64,000 nt of DNA, taken from positions 1,612,001-1,676,000 of the forward strand of contig CP080408.1 of assembly GCA_019448215.1 (NCBI GenBank), given 5' to 3'. A model generated the notes under the pieces. That model was not told the origin of the DNA. It made no database searches and was given only the letters and a program-made list of their open reading frames with translations. Below are positions 16,574-25,612 of this stretch, in pieces. Each line of letters begins with the position of its first letter. Position 1 is the stretch's first letter. A program made the translations under genes and the position numbers. This DNA is from Thalassovita mediterranea. Lineage in GTDB: Bacteria; Pseudomonadota; Alphaproteobacteria; Caulobacterales; Hyphomonadaceae.

Positions 16574-17407
16574 ATGGTGCAGCCAGCGATCCCCATGTCG
16601 GGCCTGGCCGGCTGGAGCTTTCTCCAGTCCACTTACAACCGTCAGCTTGAAACCTTTTCGGACAGCGCGAGCGTCAAGAATGACCGCGCCTATATGACCG
16701 AAAAGCTGTCCAAGCCGGTGTCGCTGGACGATTTCATGTCCGACCGGCGGCTCCTGCGCGTGACGATGACGGCCTTCGATCTCGGCGGCGAGGAATGGAA
16801 GGGCGGGTTCGTCCGCAAGGTTCTCGAAGAAGCGGCTACTCCGGACAGCACCTTCCTCGAGCGCCTGAACAACCCCGCCTATACCAAGTTCGCGCAGACT
16901 TTCGCCTTCGAAGACGGCACGCTCTCGCTTGACGCTGACAAGATCGAGCAGCTCGGTGAGAACTTTGAAACGGCGGCCTTCCGCATCGCCGTTGGCGACG
17001 TCGATGAGAGTATGCGCCTCAGCCTGAACTATCAGCAGAAAATTGTTGATATTGCTGGCACGGGCGCGTCCAATGATGCGATCGCCTACCGCATCCTCGG
17101 CAATCCACCGGTCAAGGCGGTGCTGGAAACGGCGCTGAACCTGCCTTCGGATATTTCCAAGCAGCCGATTGAAAAGCAGGCTGAGATCCTGCGCGACAAG
17201 CTGCGTTCCTCCTTCGGCATTTCCGACCTTTCGCAGCTGACGGATCCGGACAATGTCAACGCGGTCATCCGCCGGTTCCATGTGATGGAAACGGTCAATA
17301 ATGGTCCCTCGGCAATGACCCCCGGCTACACCGCCCTTACACTGCTTGGCGGCGGGCAGGGCTTTGGCGCAATCGCCAGCCAGAACCTCTTCTTGAGCCT
17401 GCTCTAG
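16574..17407 (+). CDS. DUF1217 flagellar-cluster protein
   Basis: A 277-residue protein matching the DUF1217 family found in alphaproteobacterial flagellar regions, apparently as two copies of a helical unit of about 100 residues. The repeated elements include NDRAYMTEKLSKPVSLDDFM, LNNPAYTKFAQTFAFEDG, and later DAIAYRILGNPPVKAVLETA. No signal peptide or membrane helix is visible. An ATG seven codons in (MSGLAGWSF) is an alternative start. Its biochemical role is unknown; neighbours suggest a late-flagellar or export-related role. Its TAG stop is shared with the fliI stop through the palindrome CTAG. Confidence 0.75.
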   Translation: MVQPAIPMSGLAGWSFLQSTYNRQLETFSDSASVKNDRAYMTEKLSKPVSLDDFMSDRRLLRVTMTAFDLGGEEWKGGFVRKVLEEAATPDSTFLERLNNPAYTKFAQTFAFEDGTLSLDADKIEQLGENFETAAFRIAVGDVDESMRLSLNYQQKIVDIAGTGASNDAIAYRILGNPPVKAVLETALNLPSDISKQPIEKQAEILRDKLRSSFGISDLSQLTDPDNVNAVIRRFHVMETVNNGPSAMTPGYTALTLLGGGQGFGAIASQNLFLSLL

Positions 17408-18771
17408 CGCGGCTTTTGTGCCATGCTAGGCGGTGCGTCCTGCGGCAGCTCTTTCATCAGACCAGCACTCAGTAATTCTGCCAATCGCACATAGGCGGCC
17501 TGGGTATCGCCCTCATGGCGTTCTGACACGAACCCGTCGAGCGATGGAAAGAGATCGATGGCGCGGTCGCCCGCCATATCCTTGCCCCGCTCATAGAGGT
17601 TCGCCCTGACCATGGGTGCCAGTTCCTCATAGAGCGCCAGATTCCTGCGGTACTCGGCAAGCAGCATGTTCTCTTCGGGTGAGGCTGCGCGTGGCAGGGC
17701 GCGGGACACTGACTTCAGAACATCGATCGCCGGATAGCGCCCGCGCTCTGCAATATCGCGCGAGAGAACGATATGGCCGTCCAGAATACCGCGGATCATG
17801 TCAGCGACAGGCTCTTCCATATCAGACCCGGCCACGAGCACGGAGAAGATCGCCGTGATGTCGCCCTGGCCTTCAGGGCCGGGGCCGGCGCGCTCTGCAA
17901 GTTCGGCAATTGTGCGGACGGTCGAGGGCGGGAAAGCGTGCAGCGCGGGTGCCTCACCTCCAACCAGCGCGACTTCGCGGTGCGCCTCGGCAAAGCGGGT
18001 GATGGAGTCAAAGAGCAATAGCGTGTGGTGACCCTGATCGCGGAAGTGCTCAGCGGCCGCCATGGCGCAATAGGCTGCGCGCTTCTTGGCACCCGGCGGT
18101 TCGCTGGCAGTGGCGGTCACGATGACGGACTTTGCGCGGGCTTCTGCGGGAAGGGTGACCTTCGCAAACTCATTCAGCTCACGTGAGCGTTCCCCGATAA
18201 GGGCGATGACGATGCGGTCGGCCCGAACGCCGTTGGCGAGCGCACCAAGCAGGGTCGATTTGCCAACCCCCGAGCCCGCAAAAAGACCAAGACGCTGGCC
18301 CTGGCAGAGCGGGATGGCGGTGTCGGTGATCATTAGCCCAGTATTGAGGCGCGGGCCAAGGGCCTTGCGTACATGGCTCGGGGGCGCCTTCGAGATCAGC
18401 TTCTTGCGCATCAGGCTGCTGGGCAGTGTTTCTGGCGCGCCATTCTCTGTATCGACGATCTCGCCGCGATAATTGATGATCCGGCCGATCCAGTGGTCAC
18501 CGGGCGAGACAGACGCTTCCCTGTCGATATAGGCGCGGTCGCCAATGCGGACTTCGTCGGACTCGTCAAAGAGAAGCGCTGTGACGCGATCTTCGGTGAT
18601 GTTCAGGATCTCGCCGCGCACGGCTGCGCCGCTCTGGGTCTGGATCTCGACCTCATTGCCAAGCCCTGCATGGGCGCTGACGCCCGTAATGCCGACATTT
18701 CCGGGGCTGACATCGCTGACGCGGCCCCAGATGCGGACGAGTTCGTGTGGCTGTGCGCGGGCTGACTGCAT
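17404..18771 (-). CDS. fliI: Flagellum-specific ATPase FliI
   Basis: Hexameric ATPase of the flagellar type III export gate. The 455-residue protein has an N-terminal beta-barrel, Walker A GSGVGKST (about residues 166-173), Walker B LLLFDSITR (about 251-259), and the family stretch VTATASEPPGAKKRAAYCAM. The C-terminus includes the usual GRYPAIDVLKSVSR segment. FliH is not recognisable nearby; a FliJ-like gene lies after flhB. The gene is convergent with the DUF1217 gene (4-bp overlap at CTAG) and divergent from flgB across an 89-bp gap containing TTAACC sites. Confidence 0.97.
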   Translation of the reverse strand: MQSARAQPHELVRIWGRVSDVSPGNVGITGVSAHAGLGNEVEIQTQSGAAVRGEILNITEDRVTALLFDESDEVRIGDRAYIDREASVSPGDHWIGRIINYRGEIVDTENGAPETLPSSLMRKKLISKAPPSHVRKALGPRLNTGLMITDTAIPLCQGQRLGLFAGSGVGKSTLLGALANGVRADRIVIALIGERSRELNEFAKVTLPAEARAKSVIVTATASEPPGAKKRAAYCAMAAAEHFRDQGHHTLLLFDSITRFAEAHREVALVGGEAPALHAFPPSTVRTIAELAERAGPGPEGQGDITAIFSVLVAGSDMEEPVADMIRGILDGHIVLSRDIAERGRYPAIDVLKSVSRALPRAASPEENMLLAEYRRNLALYEELAPMVRANLYERGKDMAGDRAIDLFPSLDGFVSERHEGDTQAAYVRLAELLSAGLMKELPQDAPPSMAQKPR

Positions 18772-18860
18772 TACGTAAACAGAATCTCGCTTTTCATTAA
18801 CCTTTTATTCAACGTAGCCCGGCACCCTTTGCAAAGAGTTAACCATGATGGGCCTGTGCC

Positions 18861-19208
18861 ATGTTCTCGAATATGGATGTCTTCAAGATGTATAGCGCAA
18901 TGGCGCGTCACGCCGCCGAAGCGCAGACTCACGCCTCCAAGAATATCGCGCATGCCGACGATCCCGGCTACCGCGCGACCCAGCTGGAATCCTTTGAGGA
19001 TTTTCTCTCGCGTACCGCGCTCAGCTCCAGCCAGTCGCCGGCCTTCAAGGTTCAAGATGCAGGCACACCGACCTCGCCAAATGGCAACTCGGTGAGCATC
19101 GAGCACGAACTTTACAAATCGGCCGAAGCAATGGACCAGCATCAGATGGCGCTCACGGTTTACACCAAGTCGCTCGACCTTCTGAGAGCGGCGCTTGGCA
19201 GACGATAG
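18861..19208 (+). CDS. flgB: Flagellar proximal rod protein FlgB
   Basis: Rod subunit of 115 residues, the first gene of the rightward flgB-flgC-fliE-fliQ-flhA-fliR-flhB unit. The family motif SKNIAHADDPGYRATQLESF and the C-terminal AEAMDQHQMALTVYTKSLDL identify FlgB. Upstream DNA contains TTAACC at 18797-18802 and again just before the gene near 18840, consistent with CtrA-type control, though neither is a full consensus box. Confidence 0.92.
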   Translation: MFSNMDVFKMYSAMARHAAEAQTHASKNIAHADDPGYRATQLESFEDFLSRTALSSSQSPAFKVQDAGTPTSPNGNSVSIEHELYKSAEAMDQHQMALTVYTKSLDLLRAALGRR

Positions 19209-19220
19209 GGGGCAGGTTGA

Positions 19221-19595
19221 ATGAATTCGATCAAGGCAACAATGATGCAGGCCATGCAGGGGATGCGCGTTCAGTCTGAACGTATCGACCTGACGGCGCA
19301 GAACATCTCCAACGCCGACACGCCGGGCTATCAGCGCAAGATGCTCATCGTGGATAAGAATGGCGATGCGTTCCGCAATCTTCGGATCCAGCTCGACCAG
19401 ACCGAGGGTGATCGCAGCTACGAGCCGACCCACCCGATGGCCGACGAAAATGGCTACATCACGATGTCCAACGTGCAGGTCGTCACAGAGATGGCCGACA
19501 TGCGCGAAGCAAACCGGTCTTACGAGGCCAATCTCAACTCATTCCAGCAGGCACGTACAATGTACAAATCCCTGCTCGATGTTCTCAAGCGATAG
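19221..19595 (+). CDS. flgC: Flagellar proximal rod protein FlgC
   Basis: Rod subunit, 124 residues. The N-terminus IKATMMQAMQGMRVQSERID with QNISNADTPGYQRK, the segment SNVQVVTEMADMREANRSYE, and the C-terminal QARTMYKSLLDVL are FlgC hallmarks. It begins 12 bp after flgB with a GGGGGCAGG ribosome-binding site, and fliE follows 13 bp later. Confidence 0.94.
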   Translation: MNSIKATMMQAMQGMRVQSERIDLTAQNISNADTPGYQRKMLIVDKNGDAFRNLRIQLDQTEGDRSYEPTHPMADENGYITMSNVQVVTEMADMREANRSYEANLNSFQQARTMYKSLLDVLKR

Positions 19596-19608
19596 GGGGG
19601 CATAGAAG

Positions 19609-19905
19609 ATGTCAGGTATCGGTTTTTCGGCATATGCTGCCCTCAACAACGTAAAAGCTGCTGACGCAGCCAGCCAGGCGGCCAAGCCGCAGGGCGGTTC
19701 CAATGCGGTCTCTGATGGCTTTGCAAACTTCAAGCAGACGATGGAAGCGGCAGAGCAGACCGCGATGCAGACCGCTGTATCGGGCGCTGACCCGCATGCG
19801 ATGGTCGAAGCGCTCGCCAATGCAGAGCTCGCGCTCGATGCCGTCGTGACGATCCGCGACAAGGTCGTCGAGGCGTATCAGGAACTCCTGCGGATGCCGG
19901 TCTAG
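19609..19905 (+). CDS. fliE: Flagellar hook-basal body complex protein FliE
   Basis: Adaptor between the MS-ring and rod, 98 residues. The C-terminal half carries the FliE signature: DPHAMVEALANAELALDAVV and TIRDKVVEAYQELLRMPV. The N-terminal half is a variable Ala-rich stretch, as usual. It sits between flgC and fliQ with a GGGGGG-type ribosome-binding site and shares the direction and spacing of the rod/export unit. Confidence 0.93.
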   Translation: MSGIGFSAYAALNNVKAADAASQAAKPQGGSNAVSDGFANFKQTMEAAEQTAMQTAVSGADPHAMVEALANAELALDAVVTIRDKVVEAYQELLRMPV

Positions 19906-19915
19906 GCGGGCATAT

Positions 19916-20179
19916 ATGACTGAGCTTGCGATCTTTGAAATCCTGCGCGGCGCTTTCTGGACCGCAGCCCTAATGGCGCTGCCGATCCTTGCCGTCACGC
20001 TCATTCTTGGTTTCGCGATCGGCCTCCTGCAGGCGCTGACCTCGATCCAGGAAATGACGCTGACCTTCGTGCCGAAGATCATGGCGGTGGTCGTCGTCTT
20101 CTTCCTGACGCTTGGCTACATGACGCAGCTCTGTCTCGATTTCTTCAACAACTCTGTTCTGCCCATAATAGCGGGGTAG
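19916..20179 (+). CDS. fliQ: Flagellar export gate protein FliQ
   Basis: Small inner-membrane subunit of the type III export gate, 87 residues with two long hydrophobic helices (about 15-40 and 52-76). FliQ features include ALPILAVTLILGFAIGLLQA, the TSIQEMTLTFVPK loop and the C-terminal membrane stretch. It lies 10 bp after fliE and 7 bp before flhA. FliP, its usual gate partner, is not encoded in the window. Confidence 0.93.
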   Translation: MTELAIFEILRGAFWTAALMALPILAVTLILGFAIGLLQALTSIQEMTLTFVPKIMAVVVVFFLTLGYMTQLCLDFFNNSVLPIIAG

Positions 20180-20186
20180 GCGAGCC

Positions 20187-22265
20187 ATGCCCGCCGCGAG
20201 CCTTCTGAACCTGGCAAAACCGACCACGCTGCTGGCGATCGGTCTCATGCTGATCATCCTCGTGATGGTCCTGCCGGTCCCCGCATGGGTCATGGATATC
20301 GGCCTGACGCTGTCCTTCGCGTTCGCCATCCTGATCTTCACGACATCGATCTTCATCGAAAAGCCGCTGGATTTCTCATCCTTCCCGAGCGTGCTTCTGG
20401 CTTCGCTCGTCCTGCGGCTGGCGCTCAACGTCTCCTCGACCAAGCTGATCATTTCCGAGGGCCACACCGGCACGGGCGCGGCCGGTAACGTTATCGAGGG
20501 CTTCGCCATGTTCATCATGGGCGGAAACCTCTTCGTCGGCCTAGTTGTCTTCGGCGTCCTCATCATCGTGAACTTCATGGTGATCACGAAAGGCGCTGGC
20601 CGTATGGCAGAAGTCGGCGCCCGCTTCGCCCTCGACGCCATGCCGGGCAAGCAGCTCGCCATCGACAGCGACCTTGCTGTGGGCGCGATCAGCCATGAAG
20701 AAGCAAAGATCCGCCGCCAGAAGGAACAGGAAGAAGCCTCCTTCCTCGGGTCCCTCGACGGTGTGTCGAAATTCGTGAAGGGTGATGCGGTCGCGGGCCT
20801 TCTGATCACGGCGCTCAACCTGCTTGCTGGCATCGGCTTCGGCATTGCGGTGCATGGGCTTAGCGTCACTGAAGCGCTGAACAATTACTCGATCCTCACG
20901 GTCGGCGACGGTCTCGTCTCCCAGATCCCGGCCGTGATCATCTCTGTCTCGGCAGCGCTTCTGCTTTCCAAGGGTAAGGATGAGGGCGCGATCGATGTCG
21001 CGCTTCTCGCCCAGCTCGGTGCGAACGCATCGGTTCTCTATATCGTGGCGGGCCTGCTTGGCGTTTTCGCCCTCATGCCGGGCCTGCCATTCCTGCCCTT
21101 CATTGCAGCGGCAGGTATCTTCGGCGCCTCCGCCTACTTCATCCAGCAGCACGAGAAGCGCAAGGAAGCTGAGAAGGCGCAGGAAAGCGCCTATGATGCG
21201 CCCGAGCCTGTCGTAATCGGCGACAGCATCCATTCTGATGAAATCCACCTGGAGGTCGCGCCTGACCTCGTCGCGCTCGTGCTTCAGGGCGCCGACGGGT
21301 TTGAGAACCGCGTCGACAAGATCCGCCGCTACATCGCCGAAGAGTACGGCTTCGTCCTGCCGTCGATCCGCATGACGGACAATCCGACGCTGGCCAAAAA
21401 TTCCTACCGTGTCCGCATCCAGGGCGTGAAGGTTGATGGCGGCACGCTTCGCCCCGGCAATGTGCTTGCGCTGATGGAAGACAAGCAGCTGCCGCACCTT
21501 CAGGGCGAGCGCGTGAAAGAGCCTGTCTATCAGGCTTCTGCGCGGTGGTTGCCATCTGGCAAGAGCGCAGAGCTCGCCGCTGCGGGTGTCCCGGCAATCG
21601 AGGCGACAGAAGTGCTCGCCACGCACATGCTGGAAATCATCCAGAACAATTTCTCGCTGATCTTCTCGCGCCTTGTGATGATGGACACGCTGGACGCGCT
21701 GACCCGCCTCACCGACGCAGAGCGCGCGGCCGCCAACAAGCGTTTCCTCGACGAGTATATCCCCGGCAAGGTCACGCCGGAGCTGCTGCTCGCCGTGCTG
21801 CGCCTCCTCCTCGAAGAGCGCGTCTCTATCCGCAACATGTTCCTCATCATCGAGACGGTCGGCGAAGCGAAAGCCCGCACCTCCAGCCCGCCGCAGCTCG
21901 CAGAGCTCGTGCGCCAGCGCCTCGGCTTCCAGATCGTGGACCGCCTCCAGGACGGCGATGGCCGCCTGCCGCTGCTACAGCTTGGCCCGACCTGGGAAGA
22001 ACAGTTCTCCGCCCATGAGATCACCAAAGAAGACGGCGCATCTGACATCGCACTGCCGCCAGATATCTTTGGCGACCTCACCACCTCGATCCAGAAGAAG
22101 CTGAACGAGTACGCGCAGAAAGGCGTTACGCCGTCGATCGCGACGACATCCCGTCGCCGCCGCTTCATCCATACGGTCCTGTCGAGCAAAGGCATCCGCA
22201 ACTCTGTCCTCGCCTATGAGGAGATCGGGTCGAGGAGCAAACCCTACATCGTCGGGGTCGTTTAG
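20187..22265 (+). CDS. flhA: Flagellar export gate protein FlhA
   Basis: Large export-gate component, 692 residues. The N-terminal half has about eight membrane helices and the conserved cytoplasmic FHIPEP-family loop (VITKGAGRMAEVGARFALDA, PGKQLAIDSDLAVGAISHEE, RRQKEQEEASFLGSLDGVSK). The C-terminal cytosolic platform begins about residue 330 and includes NTPTLAK-like DNPTLAKNSYRVRIQGVKV. Translation of fliR begins on the last base of the flhA stop. Length matches the family. Confidence 0.98.
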   Translation: MPAASLLNLAKPTTLLAIGLMLIILVMVLPVPAWVMDIGLTLSFAFAILIFTTSIFIEKPLDFSSFPSVLLASLVLRLALNVSSTKLIISEGHTGTGAAGNVIEGFAMFIMGGNLFVGLVVFGVLIIVNFMVITKGAGRMAEVGARFALDAMPGKQLAIDSDLAVGAISHEEAKIRRQKEQEEASFLGSLDGVSKFVKGDAVAGLLITALNLLAGIGFGIAVHGLSVTEALNNYSILTVGDGLVSQIPAVIISVSAALLLSKGKDEGAIDVALLAQLGANASVLYIVAGLLGVFALMPGLPFLPFIAAAGIFGASAYFIQQHEKRKEAEKAQESAYDAPEPVVIGDSIHSDEIHLEVAPDLVALVLQGADGFENRVDKIRRYIAEEYGFVLPSIRMTDNPTLAKNSYRVRIQGVKVDGGTLRPGNVLALMEDKQLPHLQGERVKEPVYQASARWLPSGKSAELAAAGVPAIEATEVLATHMLEIIQNNFSLIFSRLVMMDTLDALTRLTDAERAAANKRFLDEYIPGKVTPELLLAVLRLLLEERVSIRNMFLIIETVGEAKARTSSPPQLAELVRQRLGFQIVDRLQDGDGRLPLLQLGPTWEEQFSAHEITKEDGASDIALPPDIFGDLTTSIQKKLNEYAQKGVTPSIATTSRRRRFIHTVLSSKGIRNSVLAYEEIGSRSKPYIVGVV

Positions 22266-23020
22266 TGCCCGATACGCTGCTCGCATCTGGACAGGCCGTC
22301 TACTGGATCGGCGCTGTGATGCTGATCATGGCGCGGGTGGGGTTCATCATCTACTTCATGCCAGGCGTTGGCGAGCAGGCCGTGCCAGTTCGCGTGCGGG
22401 CGATGATCATCCTCGTCTTCGCCATCTCGCTGGCCGCCAGCGGCGTGGTGGAGCTTCCGGTCCTCTCAGGCCTTGGTGAGTTCTTCCGCTACCTCGCCCT
22501 GGAAGCGACGATCGGCCTTTTCTTCGGCTTGCTCCTGCGGCTTGCGATCTGGATGCTGTCGATCACGGGCACGATCATCGCTCAGGTGATCGGCCTTGCG
22601 CAGATGCTGGGTATTGCGCTGGAGACCGAAGCCCAGACCATCACGGCAAACGCACTCGCCATGGCGGGCGCGGCCCTGCTGCTCAGCATGGACTATCATG
22701 TCACCGTCTTCGCGCGGGTGGTGACGCTATACAGCGATATTCCAGCCGGCGCGCTGGGCCTGATCGACCCGATGTTCTTCGTCATGCGCGGCTTCGAAGC
22801 GTTTGGCATTGCCATTATGCTTGCCTGGCCATTCGTGGCGGTGAACCTGCTCTACAACATCTGTCTTGGCTTCATAAACAAGGCGCTTCCATCGCTCATG
22901 GTGGCCTTTGTCGGCGCACCTTTCATGATCGGGGCTGGTATCATGCTGCTCGCCTTCTCAATCACAACAATGCTGTTGGTTTGGGGCGACCGCGTCCCGT
23001 CCATCATCGGCTGGCTATAG
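22265..23020 (+). CDS. fliR: Flagellar export gate protein FliR
   Basis: Export-gate membrane protein, 251 residues with about six hydrophobic helices. Typical stretches are ARVGFIIYFMPGVGEQAVPV, QVIGLAQMLGIALETEAQT and AVNLLYNICLGFINKALPS. It starts at GTG 22265, sharing one base with the flhA stop, so the two are translationally coupled. flhB follows after 12 bp. Confidence 0.94.
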   Translation: MPDTLLASGQAVYWIGAVMLIMARVGFIIYFMPGVGEQAVPVRVRAMIILVFAISLAASGVVELPVLSGLGEFFRYLALEATIGLFFGLLLRLAIWMLSITGTIIAQVIGLAQMLGIALETEAQTITANALAMAGAALLLSMDYHVTVFARVVTLYSDIPAGALGLIDPMFFVMRGFEAFGIAIMLAWPFVAVNLLYNICLGFINKALPSLMVAFVGAPFMIGAGIMLLAFSITTMLLVWGDRVPSIIGWL

Positions 23021-23032
23021 GGAGACTGCCGG

Positions 23033-24109
23033 ATGGCTGAAGACCAGAATAGCGGTGGCGGCGAGAAGGAATTCGAGGCCACAGAGCAGAAGAAACGCCA
23101 GGCCCGAAAAGAAGGTAATGTCGCCCAGTCGAAAGAGGCGACCAGTTTCTCTCTCATGCTGGGCATGGTCATCGCGTCTGCCGTGTTCGGCACCGTGCTT
23201 GCCGGCGGTATCTTCAACGACTTCTCGGCCATGTTCTATCATGCCGACAGCTATGCACAGGACATCTTCGCCGGGACGGGCGCGCAGTCGCGCCGCTGGC
23301 TGACCAGCGTGCTCATGCAGATCCTGCCGCTCTTTGGAATTCTGGTCGTGCTGGTGCTGGCAACAGTCATCGTTCAGGGCGCTGTGGCCTTCTCGACCAA
23401 GTCGATCAAGCCGGACATGAACAAGCTAAACCCGGCTGAGAACCTCAAGAAAAAGTACGGTCCAAAGGGCCTGATCGACTTTGGCAAGGACACCGCAAAG
23501 ATGCTGTTTGCGGGGCTTCTGGCCTCGCTGTTTCTCTATCATTTCGTCGAAAACTATTACGCCAGTAGTGCGGTCCAGCTGTCGCAATTCTTCCAGTTCA
23601 CCTTCAGCCAGGTGACGGCGATCATCATTATCTTCTGCGTCTTCCAGTTCGCGCTCGGCGGCGCTGACTTCTTCATCCAGCGCCAGCTTCACGCCAACAA
23701 GCTGAAGATGACCCGCCAGGAACTGAAGGACGAGATGAAGCGCAGCGAAGGCGACCCGCACCTGAAGCAGCAACGCCGCGAGAAGGGCCAGAAAATCTCC
23801 AAGGGCCAGATGCTGCAGAATGTGAAGGACGCCACGGTCGTGATGGTCAACCCGGAGCACTATGCCGTCGCCCTGAAGTGGGAGCCCGATAGCGACCGTG
23901 CGCCAATCGTCGTTGCCAAGGGCGTCGACCATATGGCCGCCCGCATCCGTGAGGTGGCGCACGCCCATGACGTGCCGATCTACCGCGACCCGCCAGCGAC
24001 CCGGTCCATCTATCGCCTCGTTGAGATTGACGAGGAAATCCATACCGAGCACTTCGCTGCTGTGGCCGCGGCCATCAGCTTCGTCGATCGCCTGCGTCAG
24101 CATCTCTAG
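23033..24109 (+). CDS. flhB: Flagellar export switch protein FlhB
   Basis: Substrate-specificity switch of the export apparatus, 358 residues. A cytosolic N-terminus (EFEATEQKKRQARKEGNVAQ) leads into four membrane helices. The C-terminal autocleavage site N-P-E-H (standard NPTH, here with E at the third place) appears in TVVMVNPEHYAVALKW, followed by YRDPPATRSIYRLVEIDEEI. FliK, whose gene is at 11,376, would act on this protein to switch export from hook to filament substrates. NPEH variants occur, so cleavage may still take place. Confidence 0.97.
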   Translation: MAEDQNSGGGEKEFEATEQKKRQARKEGNVAQSKEATSFSLMLGMVIASAVFGTVLAGGIFNDFSAMFYHADSYAQDIFAGTGAQSRRWLTSVLMQILPLFGILVVLVLATVIVQGAVAFSTKSIKPDMNKLNPAENLKKKYGPKGLIDFGKDTAKMLFAGLLASLFLYHFVENYYASSAVQLSQFFQFTFSQVTAIIIIFCVFQFALGGADFFIQRQLHANKLKMTRQELKDEMKRSEGDPHLKQQRREKGQKISKGQMLQNVKDATVVMVNPEHYAVALKWEPDSDRAPIVVAKGVDHMAARIREVAHAHDVPIYRDPPATRSIYRLVEIDEEIHTEHFAAVAAAISFVDRLRQHL

Positions 24110-24121
24110 GGGAGGGATGCC

Positions 24122-24469
24122 GTGAAACCGATGAAGAAGAAAACGGCGGCGGACTTGAAGAAACTTGTCGGACTGAAGCGTCAGCGGGCCGAGCAGGACA
24201 TGGCCGAAGCGCAATTCGCACTGGAGCGTGCGCAAACAGACCTTGCTGCCATGCGCGCCGCACTGCAGGCACCAGCCGAGCCGATGGATTTTGCTGCGAT
24301 CAGCCTCGCGGAGCGGAATGGAAGTTCGCGCCGTCTCGTTGAACAGCTCCGCGCGCAGGAGGCGCTTGTCGCAGAGCGCCGCACCGCGCTCGCCGAAGCG
24401 ACAGACCGGCTCCGCCTCGCCTTCGGCTCGCAACAGGTTCTTGAACGATCCCTGCGCCAGGGCGGTTAG
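24122..24469 (+). CDS. FliJ-like coiled-coil flagellar protein
   Basis: A 115-residue, highly charged, almost wholly helical protein beginning at GTG 24122 behind GGGGAGGGA. It starts with a lysine-rich segment (KPMKKKTAADLKKLVGLKRQ) and continues as heptad-like coiled coil (AEAQFALERAQTDLAAMRAA; VEQLRAQEALVAERRTALAE). Size and coiled-coil pattern suit FliJ, the central stalk of the FliI export ATPase, and it lies 12 bp after flhB as the last gene of the export unit. Sequence similarity to FliJ is too weak to be certain. Confidence 0.55.
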   Translation: MKPMKKKTAADLKKLVGLKRQRAEQDMAEAQFALERAQTDLAAMRAALQAPAEPMDFAAISLAERNGSSRRLVEQLRAQEALVAERRTALAEATDRLRLAFGSQQVLERSLRQGG

Positions 24470-24506
24470 GCGCGATACACATGGCTTGCCTTTCGTCGCA
24501 TGGACA

Positions 24507-24524
24507 ATCATGTCACGGCATGAT
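24507..24524. repeat. ATCATG-N6-CATGAT inverted repeat upstream of the NDUFA9-like gene
   Basis: Two perfect 6-bp half-sites separated by six bases lie 50 bp before the start of the next gene, in the 105-bp gap after the flagellar cluster. It may be an operator or chance; no T-tract supports a terminator. Confidence 0.25.
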
Positions 24525-24574
24525 GAAAGGCGCAGATCATTTCAAACAGGCTGCGGAATAGAGGTTCAGCGCTC

Positions 24575-25579
24575 ATGTCGACAGGTCTTGTTACTCTTTT
24601 TGGTGGCTCCGGTTTTATCGGTCACTATGCGGCCCGCGCACTTGTCGAGGCAGGCTACCGCGTCCGCATCGCGGTGCGCCGTCCGCACCTTGCTGGCGAT
24701 GTCCGTCTCGCGGGGCCTCCGGGCTGGATCGACATTGCGCAGGCCAACGTTCGCAACCGTCTCTCGGTCGAGCGCGCCATCGAAGGCGCCGACGCCGTCG
24801 TGAATCTTGTCGGTATCCTTTACGAAAAAGGCCGCCAGAGTTTTGAGTCCGCTCAGCTTGGCGGTGCACAGACCGTGGCCGAGTGCGCAGCTGCCGCGGG
24901 CATTAAGCGCTTCGTCCAGATTTCGGCGATTGGCGCGGATGAAAATTCCGAGTCCGATTATGCGCGCACAAAGGCGCTGGCCGAACAGGCCGTGCGCGAC
25001 GCGATCCCCGAAGCTGTCATCCTGCGCCCGTCCATCGTGTTCGGGCCTGAGGATGACTTCTTCAACAAGTTCGCCGGCATGGCAGCCCATCCGGTATCGA
25101 ACGTTGCGCCTTTCCTGCCGGCCATCGGCGGCGGCAAGACGAAGCTCCAGCCTGTCTATGCGGGCGATGTCGCCGAAGCTATCGCGGCCGCTGTGAGCCG
25201 CGACGATGTTCAGGGCAAGACCTTTGAGCTCGGCGGCCCGCGCACCTATACGTTCAATGAGCTTTACGACTTCATCGGCGAGACCATCGACCGCAAGCGC
25301 TATGCGCTGCCGCTGCCATACTTCGTCGCCAAGCCAATGGGCCTGACCTTTGGCGCGATCTGGAAGATCCCGTTCCTGCCGCTGCACACTGTTCTCGGCC
25401 CGCCGCCGATCACGGGCGATCAGGTCGATATGCTGAAGACAGACAATGTCGTTGCCGACGATGCGTTGACGCTGAAAGACCTCGGCGTTCAGGACATTGA
25501 AAGCATCGAAGCCATCGTGCCGACCTATCTGTGGCGCTACCGTGCCTATGGTGAATTCCACCAGAAGGGCGAAGCGTAA
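24575..25579 (+). CDS. NDUFA9-like complex I-associated NAD(P)-binding protein
   Basis: Atypical short-chain dehydrogenase/reductase of 334 residues, of the family that includes the NDUFA9 subunit of complex I. The dinucleotide-binding motif GGSGFIGHYAARALVEAG is at the N-terminus. The usual YxxxK appears as DYARTKALAEQAV, and HPVSNVAPFLPAIGGGKT with VYAGDVAEAI is typical of the NDUFA9 subgroup. It is expected to bind NADPH as a structural cofactor at the inner membrane rather than act as a free enzyme. It is a single gene between the flagellar cluster and the convergent uppP. Confidence 0.82.
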   Translation: MSTGLVTLFGGSGFIGHYAARALVEAGYRVRIAVRRPHLAGDVRLAGPPGWIDIAQANVRNRLSVERAIEGADAVVNLVGILYEKGRQSFESAQLGGAQTVAECAAAAGIKRFVQISAIGADENSESDYARTKALAEQAVRDAIPEAVILRPSIVFGPEDDFFNKFAGMAAHPVSNVAPFLPAIGGGKTKLQPVYAGDVAEAIAAAVSRDDVQGKTFELGGPRTYTFNELYDFIGETIDRKRYALPLPYFVAKPMGLTFGAIWKIPFLPLHTVLGPPPITGDQVDMLKTDNVVADDALTLKDLGVQDIESIEAIVPTYLWRYRAYGEFHQKGEA

Positions 25580-25612
25580 GCTTCCCCCTTCAGCTTTGCC
25601 GGGAGCTCTGGA

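Noticed and set aside
20541-21626. 361-residue minus-strand frame
   Set aside because: Mirror of flhA; no motif, very charged.
23821-23880. Missing NPTH cleavage motif in FlhB as sign of a broken gene
   Set aside because: The motif is N-P-E-H. The Asn-Pro cleavage pair and surrounding sequence are intact and such variants occur, so the gene is likely functional.
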